A stretch of DNA of 64,000 nucleotides from Corylus avellana (taxonomy: Eukaryota > Streptophyta > Magnoliopsida > Fagales > Betulaceae): positions 35,415,235 through 35,479,234 of the forward strand of contig NC_081544.1 in NCBI RefSeq assembly GCF_901000735.1. The letters run 5' to 3'. Position 1 is the first letter of the stretch. Every line of letters starts with the position of its first letter. Below the pieces are notes generated by a model. The model searched no databases and was not told where the DNA came from. It was given only the letters and a program-made list of their open reading frames with translations. Made by a program: the position numbers and the translations under genes. Positions 22,053-34,509 of the stretch are shown here, piece by piece.

Positions 22053-23469
22053 TGTGATTGTGTAGTAATCTCAAAATTTGTCTTAAAACATTTATAATTA
22101 TACAAAATAGAAAAAGAAAATAAACAACAAAGTTTTCTTTAAAATTTAGTTGGAAGATTTTTTTTAATTAAGCTTATTAAATTAACACACATATATATAA
22201 TTTTTATATACATTTTTTAGAATACATGTAAGAATTAATAGAGATCATATACTCTATTTAAAATATATTTAAAATAAATTATTTCAACTCAAATTTTTTT
22301 TAAATAAAAAAACTTTTATCCCTCAATAAAAGTCAGATATTTACGCTAATATGGTTGGGATTTTGGAAGAAGCGCGAGGAGGGATCTGTATTTTAAATGT
22401 GATTGGGCGGTAACAGTAATGGTGTGGGCCAAGAGAGTCGAAGACTAAAACCGCGGTGTCGGATTTGGGTCCCAGAGAGCACTAGAAACAAAAGCGTCAC
22501 GTCTATGAGAGTCCGAATCAGATTTTGGATTATGCATGCAAATCCATATTTTCCACCTCTATAACGGGAAAATTAAAGGATATAGCTTTCTTTGACCTTT
22601 GACCAAACCCTTTTTTCCCCCATTAAATCATTAATTAAATCCAACATATGACTACGTGCTTATCATTTTATCACCTAAACACTATTTATGGTTCTGTTTG
22701 TTAACCTTTATTTGTTTTTTGTTTTTTGTTTTTTTTTATTCTCAAAATAAAAGATATTAATAATTAATTAAATTACAAAACTTAAAAACAAATTTCACTT
22801 TTTTTAAAAATAATAAAAAAAATCCAAAACACATTAACAGACAAAATTAGCAAGGCCAACAACGTTAACTAGGCAGCCCAATTAATTTGAATTTTTTTTT
22901 AAAAAAAAGAAGAAGTTATGCTGGAGATGAAGGTTGGCACAATTATGATCTTTTCATAATGGGTGTCTTTCAAGGCTGACGGTCCCATTAACTTTTTTTT
23001 CAGTCTCATTCATGATTTTACTCATTGATGTCCAATGATCATCCCTTCCGGTAACTCTGGGGGGTGAAAAATTGGCAGCATGTATATATAACTGAATAAA
23101 CAGTTGTCAAATTCCATGTGTATATATATTTTTATCTTTTTACTTTTATAAGGAATGAGAGTGAGATCCTAATTCTATATTTTTCTCCGTTTATTAAATG
23201 TAAAGATTCAATGGTGAGCTTTTACTATTAAGTGCTCTTATGCCATAGCTTTAATGTTAGAAAGGCATGTAAATCATCACAAACAGCTTTCATGACAGCC
23301 ATACATACATAAATTAAATTTCTAGCGTGGGCATCATTAGACAGGGGTCCAACCTAAACTAGTCCTGCGTTGACCACGTTCACTTTAATTTTGCAATAAG
23401 TGGTCGCTGGCCTTTCTCTGAATTACTACATTTGCCAAACAAAAAGATAACTGGTTGTTGTCCCTTAAC
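22053..23469. other. Gene-free intergenic DNA
   Basis: Nothing recognisable beyond AT-rich tracts and homopolymers. Confidence 0.4.
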
Positions 23470-23676
23470 GGTGTGTTTGGAAAAAAAAAAAAAACTCAAT
23501 TATTAATTTTAATATTTTTATTTTTTACATCACATTAATCACTTTTTATTATTATTTAAATAAAAAAATTACTATAAAATTATTTTTTTTTATATAAAAT
23601 ATTTTTTATTTTTTTTTTACATCAATCAAATCAGCTACAGTCCACTTTATTTTTTAAGTTTTTTGGCAAACACACC
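23470..23676. mobile_element. MITE, same family as 430-658
   Basis: Ends GGTGTGTTTGG...GGCAAACACACC, flanked by ttaa on both sides (left ttaac, right ttaaa). Internal similarity to 430-658 includes 'cactttattttttaag' and an AT-rich core. Confidence 0.7.
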
Positions 23677-24181
23677 TTAAATCGATTTAAGGAGATCACT
23701 TAGTACAACTAAATAAATGAGACTACATGTTTGAACAACTACTCATTGTATAATAACTCATACGCTATTAAATTTAATTTAAATTATGAAATAATTCATC
23801 TTAGGTGGGATATTTACAGCTTGGTAAATTCTACTAAAATATTTATCCGGGTAAGTTTTGCATACCGAAAGCACTGTTATGATTGTGCATATATATGGAG
23901 GACCACATAGTACATATGTATAGTTGGAGTGCTGGGGTCATGGATTGCATGTGATCATCAAGTGTTGGTAGCGTCCACGTTCTTTGCATGAAAACATATA
24001 ATTAAGAGTGCATGCTATGATTTGACTGGAAAAAGTCTGATGGGCTGTATCCCCTAATATACGCAGCTGTTTTTGATGAGGAAACCTTTGTTGATGTGAT
24101 CTGCCAGAACGCCTCCAAAAAGAAAAATGTTATAAAATGTTATTTAGGTATATACGTATTTTGGACCACCGTATGTCAGTA

Positions 24182-24264
24182 GCTGGTTTGCCCGAGAGGT
24201 TAAGGGGGAAGACTTAAGATCTTCTGCACATAAGTGCGCATGGGTTCGAACCCCATAGCCAGCA
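24182..24264 (+). tRNA. tRNA-Leu (TAA)
   Basis: An 83-nt class II tRNA: acceptor GCTGGTT/AGCCAGC, anticodon arm GAAGA-CTTAAGA-TCTTC giving TAA, long variable arm (TGCACATAAGTGCG), T arm ATGGGTTCGAACCCCAT, discriminator A. A TTTTT terminator follows at about 24277. It reads UUA leucine codons. Confidence 0.95.
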
Positions 24265-24282
24265 GAAACAACATACTTTTTG

Positions 24283-25116
24283 GAATTATTTATCAGGCAA
24301 CTCAAGTCGACAAAAGGTTTTGTTTTGTTTTTTGTTTTTTGTGGTTCCTGGGCAGTGGGCAAATGACGTCAACAAAAGTTCTACCAAATAAAAGGGCCCA
24401 ACTTTTATTATGGATACGTATCTTCTTGCAAAAGCAGACCAACCCTTTTCCTCCTCAATTTTTATTTTAATTCAAAGTGGAAAATGGGAAATGAGAAGAT
24501 TACAAAAAAAATAAAAAATAAATGAGACAATGTTAACCACAAAGAAGTGAAAATGAGTCAAATAAATAATATGATTCATTGAAAGCTCTGTTTTAGGCTC
24601 CCGACCAATGCTACTCTAGTAGTATTTTCTTATCTTGTAGGTGACCCATCGTCGGATTCGCCCGTTCAAAAATTTTCTTTTGCATTCTCCATTCTCAAGT
24701 GAATCAGAGAGAATCATTTTAACCGTAGGACATTTTCTACTTATATTTAAATTTAACACAATGATTTTTGCCCCACATTATAATTCAAGAACTATTTAAT
24801 ATAAATTATTTGTTGCATAGTTAGAGTAAAATATTATTTTTTGACAGTTGAAACACCCTATCCTTTTTTTGAACGGGGAGTTCAAACCACACTTTTTCTA
24901 TTAATAGTAAAGGCTTATTGAGCTGAAAGGGCTATACAATATATAGTAATCTTATAGACCATATTTTTATTAACCTAAAATTGATATGGCTTTTAAAATT
25001 ATTATTGAATTTATAATTTATCACTATTAAATTTTAATATAAATTTAATTTAAAAAGCCAAACCATTACTCATACAATAAAATACTTTACCAATTGAGTT
25101 AACTCGGGCACAGCCT
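24283..25116. other. Gene-free AT-rich DNA
   Basis: No gene. A weak inverted repeat around 24970-25075 ('ggcttttaaaattattattgaattta' type) suggests another decayed MITE. Confidence 0.35.
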
Positions 25117-25312
25117 GCCATGACTAGGGGTGGGCAAATACCTGCAAAACCTGCCCCACCCATTTTTCCTAAGAAAAATGCAGATTCGGGTTGATTTATC
25201 AATTATCCGTACGGTTCGAGTCAGATTATGGGTTGCTAGTTTAAAATACCGGATCCTAGACCTGACCCGTTTAACACAAAACATAATATCTCATTCTTCT
25301 CTCACGCCTCCC

Positions 25313-25412
25313 NNNNNNNNNNNNNNNNNNNNNNNNNNNNNNNNNNNNNNNNNNNNNNNNNNNNNNNNNNNNNNNNNNNNNNNNNNNNNNNNNNNNNNNN
25401 NNNNNNNNNNNN
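25313..25412. other. Assembly gap (100 N)
   Basis: Exactly 100 N, the conventional placeholder for a gap of unknown size. The open frame drawn across it is not real. Confidence 0.99.
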
Positions 25413-25483
25413 TCAAGTGTTTATTTCAATTATTTCAGATCAAGTGTTGTTCTTGTTGTGACAATTATTTGTCTTTGTTTGTA

Positions 25484-26214
25484 GGGAAAATTATAATTTA
25501 GCCCTCCAAATTACTAGTCATTTCTTTTTTAGCCCCATAATGTTCAAAAATTGATAAAGTAGCTTCCAAACTATCAAACAGTTGTAATTTGGCAACTCCG
25601 TTAATCATTACCATTAAATAAGATGAAAAATTCAAAAATACATCGTTTTAGCAAGATTAAGTTACTAAAATGCTATTTTTTGGAAAAAAAAAAAATCAAT
25701 TAAAAAAATGCCCAAAAAACGACGTCATTTTGAGGGAAAAAAGAAAAGAAAAGAAAACCAGTGGTTTAGGGGTGGCTCGCCGGCCACTCCATGGGCCATG
25801 GGGGTGGCCCCCCTGGCCCCCGGCCATGGCCTGTGGGGTGGCTGCCCAGCCACACCCACAGGTTTGGGGGTGGCAGTCAAGCCGCCCCCACAGGCCTGGG
25901 GGTGGCCGGCAAGCCACCCCTAGACCATCGGATTTCCTCTTTTTTTTTTTCCTTTTTTTTTTCTCAAAACAACGTTGTTTTGGGGGGCATTTTTTTAATT
26001 ATTATTATTTTTTTCTATAAGGGCATTTTAATAACTTAACATTACCAAAACGATGTAGTTTTAAATTTTTCATCATATTTGACAATAATGATTAACGGAG
26101 TGGCCAAATTGCAACTGTTTGATAGTTTTATGGGCTACTTTATCACTTTTTGAATATTATGAGGGCTAAAATAGAAATGACTGGTAGTTTTGAGGGCTAA
26201 ATTATATTTTTCCC
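25484..26214. mobile_element. MULE-type non-autonomous element with GC-rich repetitive core
   Basis: Long terminal inverted repeats start GGGAAAATTATAATTTAGCCCT and end with the inverse '...gggctaaattatatttttCCC'. The flanks are TTGTTTGTA and TTGTTTCTA, a 9-bp target duplication with one mismatch, typical of Mutator-like elements. The core at about 25770-25925 is very GC-rich and self-repetitive (units around 'cccacaggYYtgggggtggc' with inverse 'gccRcccc'), in sharp contrast to the AT-rich arms. Several overlapping open frames across the core are composition artefacts. Confidence 0.75.
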
Positions 26215-26513
26215 TTGTTTCTAACATATATGATCTCTATGTGTTTTTTTTTACTTGTGTTCTCTCCCACAAAATGTGCCCCATTCTGCCCCGCCCTGCC
26301 AACCCGATACCCAGCGGATAAAATCCACTGTAGCCCGTTGACAGGTTACAATTTTAAAACCCACATGTTGCGGGGCGGGTGCCTGAAATGGGGAATACCT
26401 GGCCCGCACCCAGCCCTGCCGTGACTAAAATTATCAGCAGCAATAAGCTCGCGCTGCTTAAGGCTTAGAAGGCCAAAAAATGCTTTCCAAACCTCTTTCA
26501 GTGCCATTCATTC

Positions 26514-26693
26514 TGGGCCTGAATAAATACATCAAGCCCGGCCCACATTGACCCGGCTGTCACACTAACCTGAAGAACAAGAAACCACATCATATTACTT
26601 TTGACATCTAACAGTTCGCTCCGAAGCATTCGCTCCATTGTAATCCTCTGCGATCTCACACTCGATCCCTCTGCCTCGTCTTTGATCACGAAG
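26514..26693 (+). promoter_or_regulatory. Promoter and 5' UTR exon of the proteasome gene
   Basis: Site II-like motifs TGGGCC (26514-26519) and GGCCCA (26540-26545), common in plant housekeeping promoters, lie just before a probable leader exon that ends at 26693 (GAAG|GTAATT). The leader intron would end at the CAG before 27267, nine bases before the start codon. Confidence 0.5.
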
Positions 26694-27275
26694 GTAATTT
26701 TACAGTGATCTCTCATCCCAATGCTTTGAAGTTTCTGGGTAACTCTGTGAACATAGCGCGGATTAGGATCGAATTTTGCTCCTAGGGTTTATGAATTACC
26801 TTTATTCATCTTTCTTTCTTGCGGTTATACAGTCTAGATTATCTTTGGTTGTTGAGGAAATACAAGAAAGAAAATCACTTCCCGAACCTTAGGCTTTGTT
26901 TTTTAAATTATAAGCGAATTTGTGGGATTGTGAAAATTAAATTATTTATTCAACTGAGTACGCTACGTCCTTTTGCTTTAGATAATGTGATTTTTTACAC
27001 CATTTTCAGGAAAAATTGATTGTCTGGATTAGGGAAAATTTTTTTATTAATTGAATTTAGGGCAAAATTTATCGGACTTCTTGTTGTGGAACTAGCTCAA
27101 GCTCTGGTTTTACGTGTATTGTGATTTCTCTTTGCATATGTATAACGCAATAGATCTGGTGGTATTAAATTTAATCCTGATTCCCATTATTACTTGTTCA
27201 ATTTAAGTGTTAGATTAATTTTTACATGGACTGGTTGTTGGATTCGAACTCGAATCCTTGTCACAGTTTATAAAC

Positions 27276-30200
27276 ATGAAGCTTAATACTAGTGGTCTCG
27301 AATCGACTGCACCGTTCTTTGGGTTGAGCAATGAGCTTCTTGATGGGTTTTCAGCTGCTCCATTCTTTGAGGTTCCTAATACAACCAACGTGAGTGATAA
27401 TGGGTGTTTGTTATATTCTCTTTTTTCTGATTTGCATGAGAGAAAGTAGAAGTTGTATCTGCTGAATATTATTTGAACTTTTTTTTTTCTTTCCCTGGTT
27501 CTGTTTCAGTTTGATGGCTTTCAGAAAGAGGCTATACAGATGGTGAAGCCAGCAAAGGGAACAACCACACTCGCCTTCATATTCAAGGAAGGTGTCATGG
27601 TCGCTGCTGATTCTAGAGCTAGCATGGGAGGCTATATATGTATGTTATTTGTTTTCTTTCTTTGTCTAACTTGCATTCTCTCTTTTTTTCCTAAGCAAAA
27701 GTGTCTAACTTGAAAATAATTATAGGTTCTGTATACTGATTCTTTATATATCCAGTTTCACTTTTTAAAACTGGACTTGTTGGTGATCATGCTTATGTAT
27801 GCACAGATGCACGCACAAACCTGCTGACACTTGGCTTGGCCTTAAACATTTTCATTTTTTAGTTTTAGTGGCATAGCCTGTACCTGTTCCTGTCCCACAC
27901 AGTTGACCAATTTATGTTGCAAGTAACATTAACCATAGTGTTCGTTTGTGTTGTCTTTTTGGTATGAAAAAGCATATTGCATTTACTTTTTCCTTTCTAA
28001 ATCTTATCAGCATCCCAGTCTGTGAAGAAAATCATTGAAATCAATCCTTACATGCTTGGCACTATGGCTGGAGGAGCTGCTGATTGTCAGTTTTGGCACA
28101 GAAATCTGGGCATTAAGGTAATGCATTTATGTTGGATTTCTAGATTTATAATATATAGTTTCAGGCATGTTGGCTACAATTAAGTTAGAGTGGGTGATTG
28201 TATATCTTTTTTGATAGGTTAGTATCATTAGCTCTGTTGTCTTCTTTGTGGTATTGATGTTGTCAGTAAAACATGTTAGACAACTTTTTTTAGCGAGTGA
28301 AGTTTTAATTAGACCATAAAAGATTTTAATATGCATTCACTGGCTGAGACTATGGTTGGTTTTCCAGCTAGAAAGTGGTGGTGGTTTTTATGTGTTGGGT
28401 TATCTTGACATTTTTTTTACAAGCATCTTTCATCGTGACGCTTATTCCTTAGTTTTTTAGAACATGGATAATGGAAGAAATAGAAATGATAATGATCCTT
28501 TCCAATTCCACATAGGAAAAGTATATTATTTGTTAAATAGTCACATCCAGAGTGACTGTATTTGTGAAGTGAGATAGTCATGTTTCTTAAATATTTAATC
28601 AATGGCCGGCCTAATGCAGAGACTGTTGCCTAGCCATAGAAAATAGTTTGAGCTCCTGGGCATGCCCTGGTGTGAATATGACAGTCGCTTGCCCTGTTTT
28701 AGTAAAATTATATTAAACCTGTAAAACCCAATGATATGTTTGTACCTTCTTACATCACTTGCTAACACACTTGTTTGGCTTTATTTAGTGCCGACTGCAT
28801 GAATTGGCAAACAAGCGTAGAATTTCAGTTACAGGGGCATCAAAGCTGCTGGCAAACATTCTGTACTCTTACCGTGGAATGGGTCTGTCTGTTGGGACCA
28901 TGATTGCGGGATGGGATGAAACGGTATCAATATGTGAATGTCTCGTGTCATGTTATTACATTTTTATTTAATCAGACTTTTGTAAATGTTTTTCCATTGT
29001 GGGTTGTAGGGTCCTGGGCTATACTATGTGGACAGTGAAGGAGGAAGGCTCAAGGGAACAAGATTTTCAGTTGGATCTGGTTCACCCTATGCTTATGGTG
29101 TGCTGGATAATGGGTAGGTGCCCTTTCCCCAATAATTTCTACATTGTCTAGTGTCCTACTGATGATTGAGCAATTGTTTGTGGAAAATGAATCTCCAACT
29201 ATCAGCTTGAAATTTGTTGAAGGAAACAATAATGTCGCATTATGGTGAAATTGATAAGTGGGTAGTAGTATCTTCCTTGATATAAGAACAGTAATCTAAA
29301 ATACATAACAAATAGAAAAAGAAAAGCACAAGAAGCAGGTGCATAATGCAAAAGAACCTATGTGTGACATATTTCTGGGAACTTATTCGATTCCAATGAT
29401 CCAATCTCATTAACCTTCACAACCAAATAATGGGGAAAAAGAAAAAAAAGGACTGAGAAAATAGGTACTTTGTCTTTAGCAATTCTGCACTTGATCAATC
29501 GACATAGCTTTACTTAAACGAGTAATGTTACACATAATTCCACTTTCTTACACTCACTTCTTTACACTCATAGGTAGCTTTTAGAATTACCATTAGATTA
29601 AAATCTAATAAGGATTCGTCATAAATTTGAGGGAAAACTTCACTAAGGACCCCCAAACTTCCACCCGTTTTGAAATACCCCCTTTGAACTTCAAAATCTC
29701 TCAATTTAGTCCCTTGAACTTTCAATTGCTTTCAATTTGGACCCCTACGTCAGATTTTAAACATCACATGACGTTTATACCCCTGACTTTTGTATAAAAT
29801 TTCAACTTCTAAAACGTTTTTTTTTTTTTTATTTAAAAAAAAACAAAAATCAGGGATATTGTGGTCTTTTTTTGAATTTTTAACAGCTAAAATTAACGGA
29901 AGGGTCCAAATTGAGAGCAATTAAAAGTTCAGGGGACTAAATTGAGAGATTTTGAAGTTTAGGGGGGGTATTTCAAAACGGGTGAAAGTTTGGGGGTCCT
30001 TAGTGAAGTTTTCCCTAAATTTAATAGTGGTTTTAAAAGTCACCTATGGGTGTAAAGTAGTGGGTGTAAGGAATCTACAAGATTCTTGCCTGAGAATGTT
30101 GCAGTACATAACGGATGCCACTTTCTAGGAACTTGGCCAAACAGGCCTTGTTCACGTTGTTTACTCAAGTCTGTCAATTTCTTAAACTGTATGACTTCCC

Positions 30201-30722
30201 TAGGAGCATGCTACCTCATCTTTTTTTTTTCTTCCCCTTATTCCATGCCCCTTTAAGTTAAATGAACCCTGCTATTCTTCTCTTGAACAAAATAATTGCC
30301 TGTTTTCTACTTTTGCTCCATTATTTTTCATTACAAGATTTATTTCTGAGTTAAATGCATTCTTATATGCAATTTTCTGTTGTTTATGTGGGCACTTAAA
30401 ACAGGTACCGGTATGATATGTCAATCGAAGAAGCTGCAGAGTTGGCTAGAAGGTCTATTTATCATGCCACATTCCGTGACGGAGCCAGTGGTGGAGTTGC
30501 TAGCGGTACCCTCTCTCTCTCTATCTCACACTCACACTCACGCACCCCAGAAGTTAATGATTTTGATATGATTTGAACTTGTGATTCTTGTCAGTTTATT
30601 ACGTGGGACCCGATGGATGGAAGAAGCTCTCTGGTGATGACGTTGGAGAACTTCATTACAAATACTATCCAGTTACGCCAAGTACAGTGGAACAGGAAAT
30701 GGTTGAAGTAGCTGGTGCATAG
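27276..30722 (+). CDS. PBE1: 20S proteasome subunit beta type-5
   Basis: Seven coding exons: 27276-27389, 27510-27639, 28011-28117, 28789-28923, 29010-29113, 30405-30505 and 30595-30722. All introns are GT-AG and the phases fit; 272 residues. The sequence has a propeptide of 55 residues and then GTTTLAF; cleavage after Gly55 exposes the N-terminal catalytic Thr (Thr56 of the precursor). Conserved blocks follow ([68 protein letters not shown]). This is the chymotrypsin-like subunit of the core proteasome, in cytosol and nucleus. The ATG at 27276 was chosen because it matches the family start MKLxTSGLE; upstream in-frame codons lie in the leader. Confidence 0.97.
29545..30070. mobile_element. 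Outer MITE in PBE1 intron 5
   Basis: Left arm 'tcttacactcacttctttac' with 'actcataggtagctttta'; the right arm is the inverse 'aaaagtcacctatgggtgta' with 'agtgggtgtaagga'. Same family as 9343-9510. It is split by a second element at 29633-30015. Confidence 0.65.
29633..30015. mobile_element. MULE-type MITE nested inside another MITE
   Basis: About 383 bp with long inverted ends GGGAAAACTTCACTAAGGAC...GTCCTTAGTGAAGTTTTCCC. Flanks TAAATTTGA and TAAATTTAA form a 9-bp target duplication with one mismatch. A related element with GGAAACTTCA ends lies in a PRP16 intron (45875-46221). It sits within PBE1 intron 5. Confidence 0.8.
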
Positions 30723-31882
30723 GTGTCTTGCTAAACTTGGACCATGTTTTCTACCCTTACGAGTTGAATTCCAAGACATGCTTACAGGGCAGAAAATTCT
30801 TCAAGTACATGTGTTGGCGGTTGGTGCTTTGAAACAATTCATGGATAGACTTGTCTTTAAGTTAACGTTATGAGAGCACTACCATTCATGGTTTACTTTT
30901 ATTGTGCATTTTGTTGTTGCTGATGATCAAAAGTTTTAACCAAACTCTACTTAATTATATCAGGTTTTAATCTCTCTCTCTCATAATGATTTAATTATTC
31001 TTTGTGCTCATGGAAATACATAAGAAAACTCCTGTTTTGGCTTTTAGTTTAATTATTCTCAGTGGTAGACTCAGTCATGCGGAATAGTCTAACAGATGCA
31101 AAAATGAGTTACTCACATGAAAAGTAAGGAATGGCATTTCTATAAACTAGGTTAGAAGAATTTTCTCCAACTCAATTTGGAGGAAAACTCTATCCAAATT
31201 AGGGGCTGATGAAATAGAGAAAATGGGAAGAGAGCATAGAGGGAGAGAAGGGGTTCCCGGTGTGTTTTTAACTTTTAAGTGGAGATACTGTTAATGTTAG
31301 TAGAGTGATGTAGTTTTTATTATAAGTTTTTTTTTTTTTTTAAAAAAAAATTGATTTTGTCCATATGCACTTGCTACTAATAAAACATAAAATGTAAAAT
31401 GTGAATTGTTATGTAAATTTACAAAGAATTCTTACATTAAAAATTATCCGTGGGACCCACGGTTTCATGATCAAATTGAAAAATCCTGCACATCAACTAG
31501 ATCCCTTAAGTACAAAGCAAAGGATTATTTTCTCTCCCCGACTCTTTTCTATCCTTTTGTGGGAAATGGGAATATTGCTTCCAAAAGAACATTTATGATT
31601 GGTTAGAAGAAGAAAAAAAAAAAACAAAGTGATCATTACGTGCTAGGAAAATTAAAAAATTAAAGGGCATTTAACAAATTAAAGATCTGATTGAGTTTTA
31701 TTCTAATAGCAAGACTCAGATACAAATGGCAGGACTTATTTTGAATATGAAACTAAAAAATAAATAAATATTTAAAGTAAGTTACACTGTTTACTAATGT
31801 TAGTTCTATAAGTTGCCAAGCAGCCTAAAGATAAATAAAAAAAAAAGAAAAAAAAAAAAGAAAGAAAGAAAGAAAGAAAAGA

Positions 31883-32014
31883 AATGCTAGATGCTACTAT
31901 AATTTTATACAACATTATTTAATAAATTGATGACGTGGCACTCTTAACTAATATTTGAAATGTCACGTCAATATTGTTGAATAATTGTAAGATAAATATA
32001 TAGCATCTAGCATT
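31883..32014. mobile_element. MITE with AATGCTAGATGCTA termini
   Basis: AATGCTAGATGCTA...TAGCATCTAGCATT perfect inverted ends, with a second inverted pair 'tgacgtggca'/'tgtcacgtca' inside; about 132 bp. Confidence 0.75.
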
Positions 32015-32089
32015 ACTCATTAAAGAATCTATATTAATGACATGTTAAGTACTAATCAAGTAAGAGACATCACTATTCTAGTCTCCAAG

Positions 32090-32150
32090 AAGTAGTTCAA
32101 TTGGCTAAGGAGCACGCCTAATGAAACAGAGATCATTAATTCGAATTCCT
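32090..32150 (+). repeat. tRNA-derived SINE head
   Basis: A-box-like TAGTTCAATTGGCTAAGG, then a B-box-like TAATTCGAATTCC about 30 bp later. No cloverleaf can be drawn, so it is not a tRNA gene. Confidence 0.4.
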
Positions 32151-34471
32151 CTCTCCTTCTTGTGCGGACATATCAAACAATATATATATATATATATATA
32201 TATTGTATAACTGATCACTGTTCTCATTAGCCGTGTTATGCATTGTATAACTCAGTCATAACATGCATCACATGCTACTCTCCTACATCACATGCTAGTT
32301 GCTACTCTTTCCACATATAATAAAATTAGTAAATCCATTCCAAAATATTAAATACTCAGAAACAAGAACTACAGTACAGGCTGGAAAGGACATGCCCTCT
32401 CTTTCTCTCTCTCTCTCTCTCTCTACTCGCTTTGTTAGCTTCTAAGCATGTTTTCATGATTGAGATATAATCATCAAGCAGAGTTCCACTCAACAATAAA
32501 ATAATTACTTACATCAGCTTTAACATAATCACAGAAAAGAGCTGGAGCTTTAGACAGAGAACCAGGGGCATTAAAATGTGAAACAGAAGTGACAAACAAA
32601 TTGTCCCATAGAAAGTGGTGTTAGTTGGCTGAAAGGGATTGCTCTAACACCCAATTCCCTGCACCCTCGTTCATCCATGCTTATTTATTGGATCATGACT
32701 TTTATTGACCATATCATTAAACTTCGAACAGAAACCATGAAACAGTCTTTATGGTGAGCAGAGAGAGAAGACTGTTTAAGACTTGTTTGGATACATGAAT
32801 TCTATAAAATTGTTTTTATATTTGCTACTTAAATTATTACCTTAAAATTCAAAAAAGGCAAGAAGGGCGAACATAGTGACTATTTTATTTTGGGTGTGAC
32901 CATAGTAACGCCTATAAAACGGTAGAAACCTCAAGTCCGATTGAGTCATAACCTAATTTAATCCCATCAGAATATGAGTAAAATTCAACATTGTTTACAC
33001 TCATCAAACATAAAAGATTTCATTGCAAAAGTTGAACCTATGCCTAGTATTTATATAACCAGATAGCGATTGCTTGAATCCACTTAACAATCATCCTTGA
33101 TGGTTACCCTTATTTAGGTCATTAGAACAACAAAGACAAGTGAGAACAAGACATGGGTTTTCCCCCATATAATGGAGCTTTGACCAGGAAGTCATTGCCC
33201 TAAAATATGTATAATCTGATTCCACAAAAGGATAAGCTGCCTCTTGTGGTCATAACAAATGATCTTTCCCTCTCTGTCTAGACCCAACACCTAACAGTCC
33301 CTGCTCCTAGTACCATTTTTAAATACAAGGGAAAAAATTCCCCTACCTTAAATTTGCCGCTGGAATGTCTAAACAATGCCACTTCCCAAGACAAGTTTTT
33401 TTTTTTTTTTCCACGCTTTAATTGTTGGTGTTGCTATAATAATAGTAGTTTTAACTCTCTCAATTTGGTAATGGATGATTATGAAACTCAATGTCAAGAC
33501 TCAAGTCCTGTACCTAACAATTGAAGGTTGGTCTTTATTATGATTCACTTGATATATTTTGGCATTTTTTAATGGAGATGAGAACAGGGGGACATCATGT
33601 TCATGATTTCTTTTCATTTACTTCCATGTACGACCATACTCCTACTCATATCCAGACAAGACTTGCTAATACGATTTTACTTGTAATAATTGGTGACTGT
33701 TTGCAAGTTACATATCCAATGAGAAATCTAAGAGAAATTACAATGCTACACCCATCTCCTTTTTCGGATGCCATTAACGGATTGAGATTGGTTGCAACTT
33801 TTTGATCGAATTACAACTTGCTCGACCCTTACAAGAAAAATGATTTTATGGAGCACACTTGTTTCGACAAGTGCTCGAACAGCTTTAAGATTGAAAAAAG
33901 TTACGATAGAGTCCACTTCAAATAAAAGAACTATATATCTATTCAAGTACTTGTTTAGATAGATAGGTTCATTGCTTTGGAAAAGAAAGCCCATCAAGAA
34001 CTTCTCACAATCCACATACCAACTGTAAAATATTCTCAATAGTAAAGAATCTTAATCTGACCTCGTGTGAAAGATAGTTTGAGCAAATGAAAAGCGAACA
34101 ACCTTCTTTCATCACATGAACCTACCATTACAATGCAATAGTTGCAAGAAATCCCAATCGAATAGTCTCATGATACAACAAAATTTGATAGCTTAGGAGA
34201 CATTACATCGCCATCATGGCTTAAGACAATAATACAAGCAAACAAACACGCAATAAAAGCCACCACTACGAACTGCAATTGCTTTTCTTCTACTTCCCCT
34301 CTTTCGTTAGCAAGTCCAACTCCTCTCATCTTTTTTTGGCGGGAGGTGGCCCCATCAATCAAAATCTCGTCGTTCCCAAGTCTCTTTCTCATAAATACCT
34401 TCCTCCCACCCCCAACCAAACCAATCCCCATTGCCCTCCTTCACTGTACCAATCGCTTCATTTACTTCCCA

Positions 34472-34491
34472 TTCTCTCTCTCTCTCTCTCT
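34472..34491 (+). promoter_or_regulatory. CT-rich leader tract of LRR kinase
   Basis: A (CT)n run ends about 20 bp before the start codon, as is common in plant 5' UTRs near the transcription start. Confidence 0.5.
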
Positions 34492-34509
34492 GCAAGCAAA
34501 GCAGCAGTA

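Larger units (their letters stand above)
25125..26417. mobile_element. hAT-like element, interrupted by a MULE-like insertion and the assembly gap
   Basis: The left end TAGGGGTGGGC and right end GCACCCAGCCCT are flanked by GCCATGAC (25117-25124) and GCCGTGAC (26418-26425), an 8-bp target duplication with one mismatch. The outer parts are GC-rich with 'acccg'-type motifs. The element at 25484-26214 is inserted inside it, and the 100-N gap at 25313-25412 also falls within. No transposase can be read. Confidence 0.65.
30723..34273. other. Intergenic region between PBE1 and the LRR kinase
   Basis: No gene is recognised. Contents are the PBE1 3' UTR, a MITE (31883-32014), a SINE-like head (32090-32150), (TA)n near 32177-32203, (TC)n near 32399-32425 and AT-rich DNA. 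Short stretches resembling the 'ttggaggaaaactctRtcca' repeat of 55.8-57.1 kb occur at about 31150-31200. Confidence 0.45.

Noticed and set aside
25130..25501. Open frame running through the N gap
   Set aside because: The gap length is arbitrary, so the frame has no meaning.
25670..26039. Several overlapping open frames rich in Gly, Pro and Trp
   Set aside because: They lie in the GC-rich core of a MULE-like element and occur in several frames of both strands; no coding signal.
32177..32203. (TA)n palindrome
   Set aside because: A plain microsatellite; symmetry is trivial, unlike the arms at 55604-55651.
34279..34509. Upstream extension of the LRR kinase reading frame
   Set aside because: The frame is open through the leader, but the family start with a signal peptide is the ATG at 34510, and a CT-rich leader tract lies in between.
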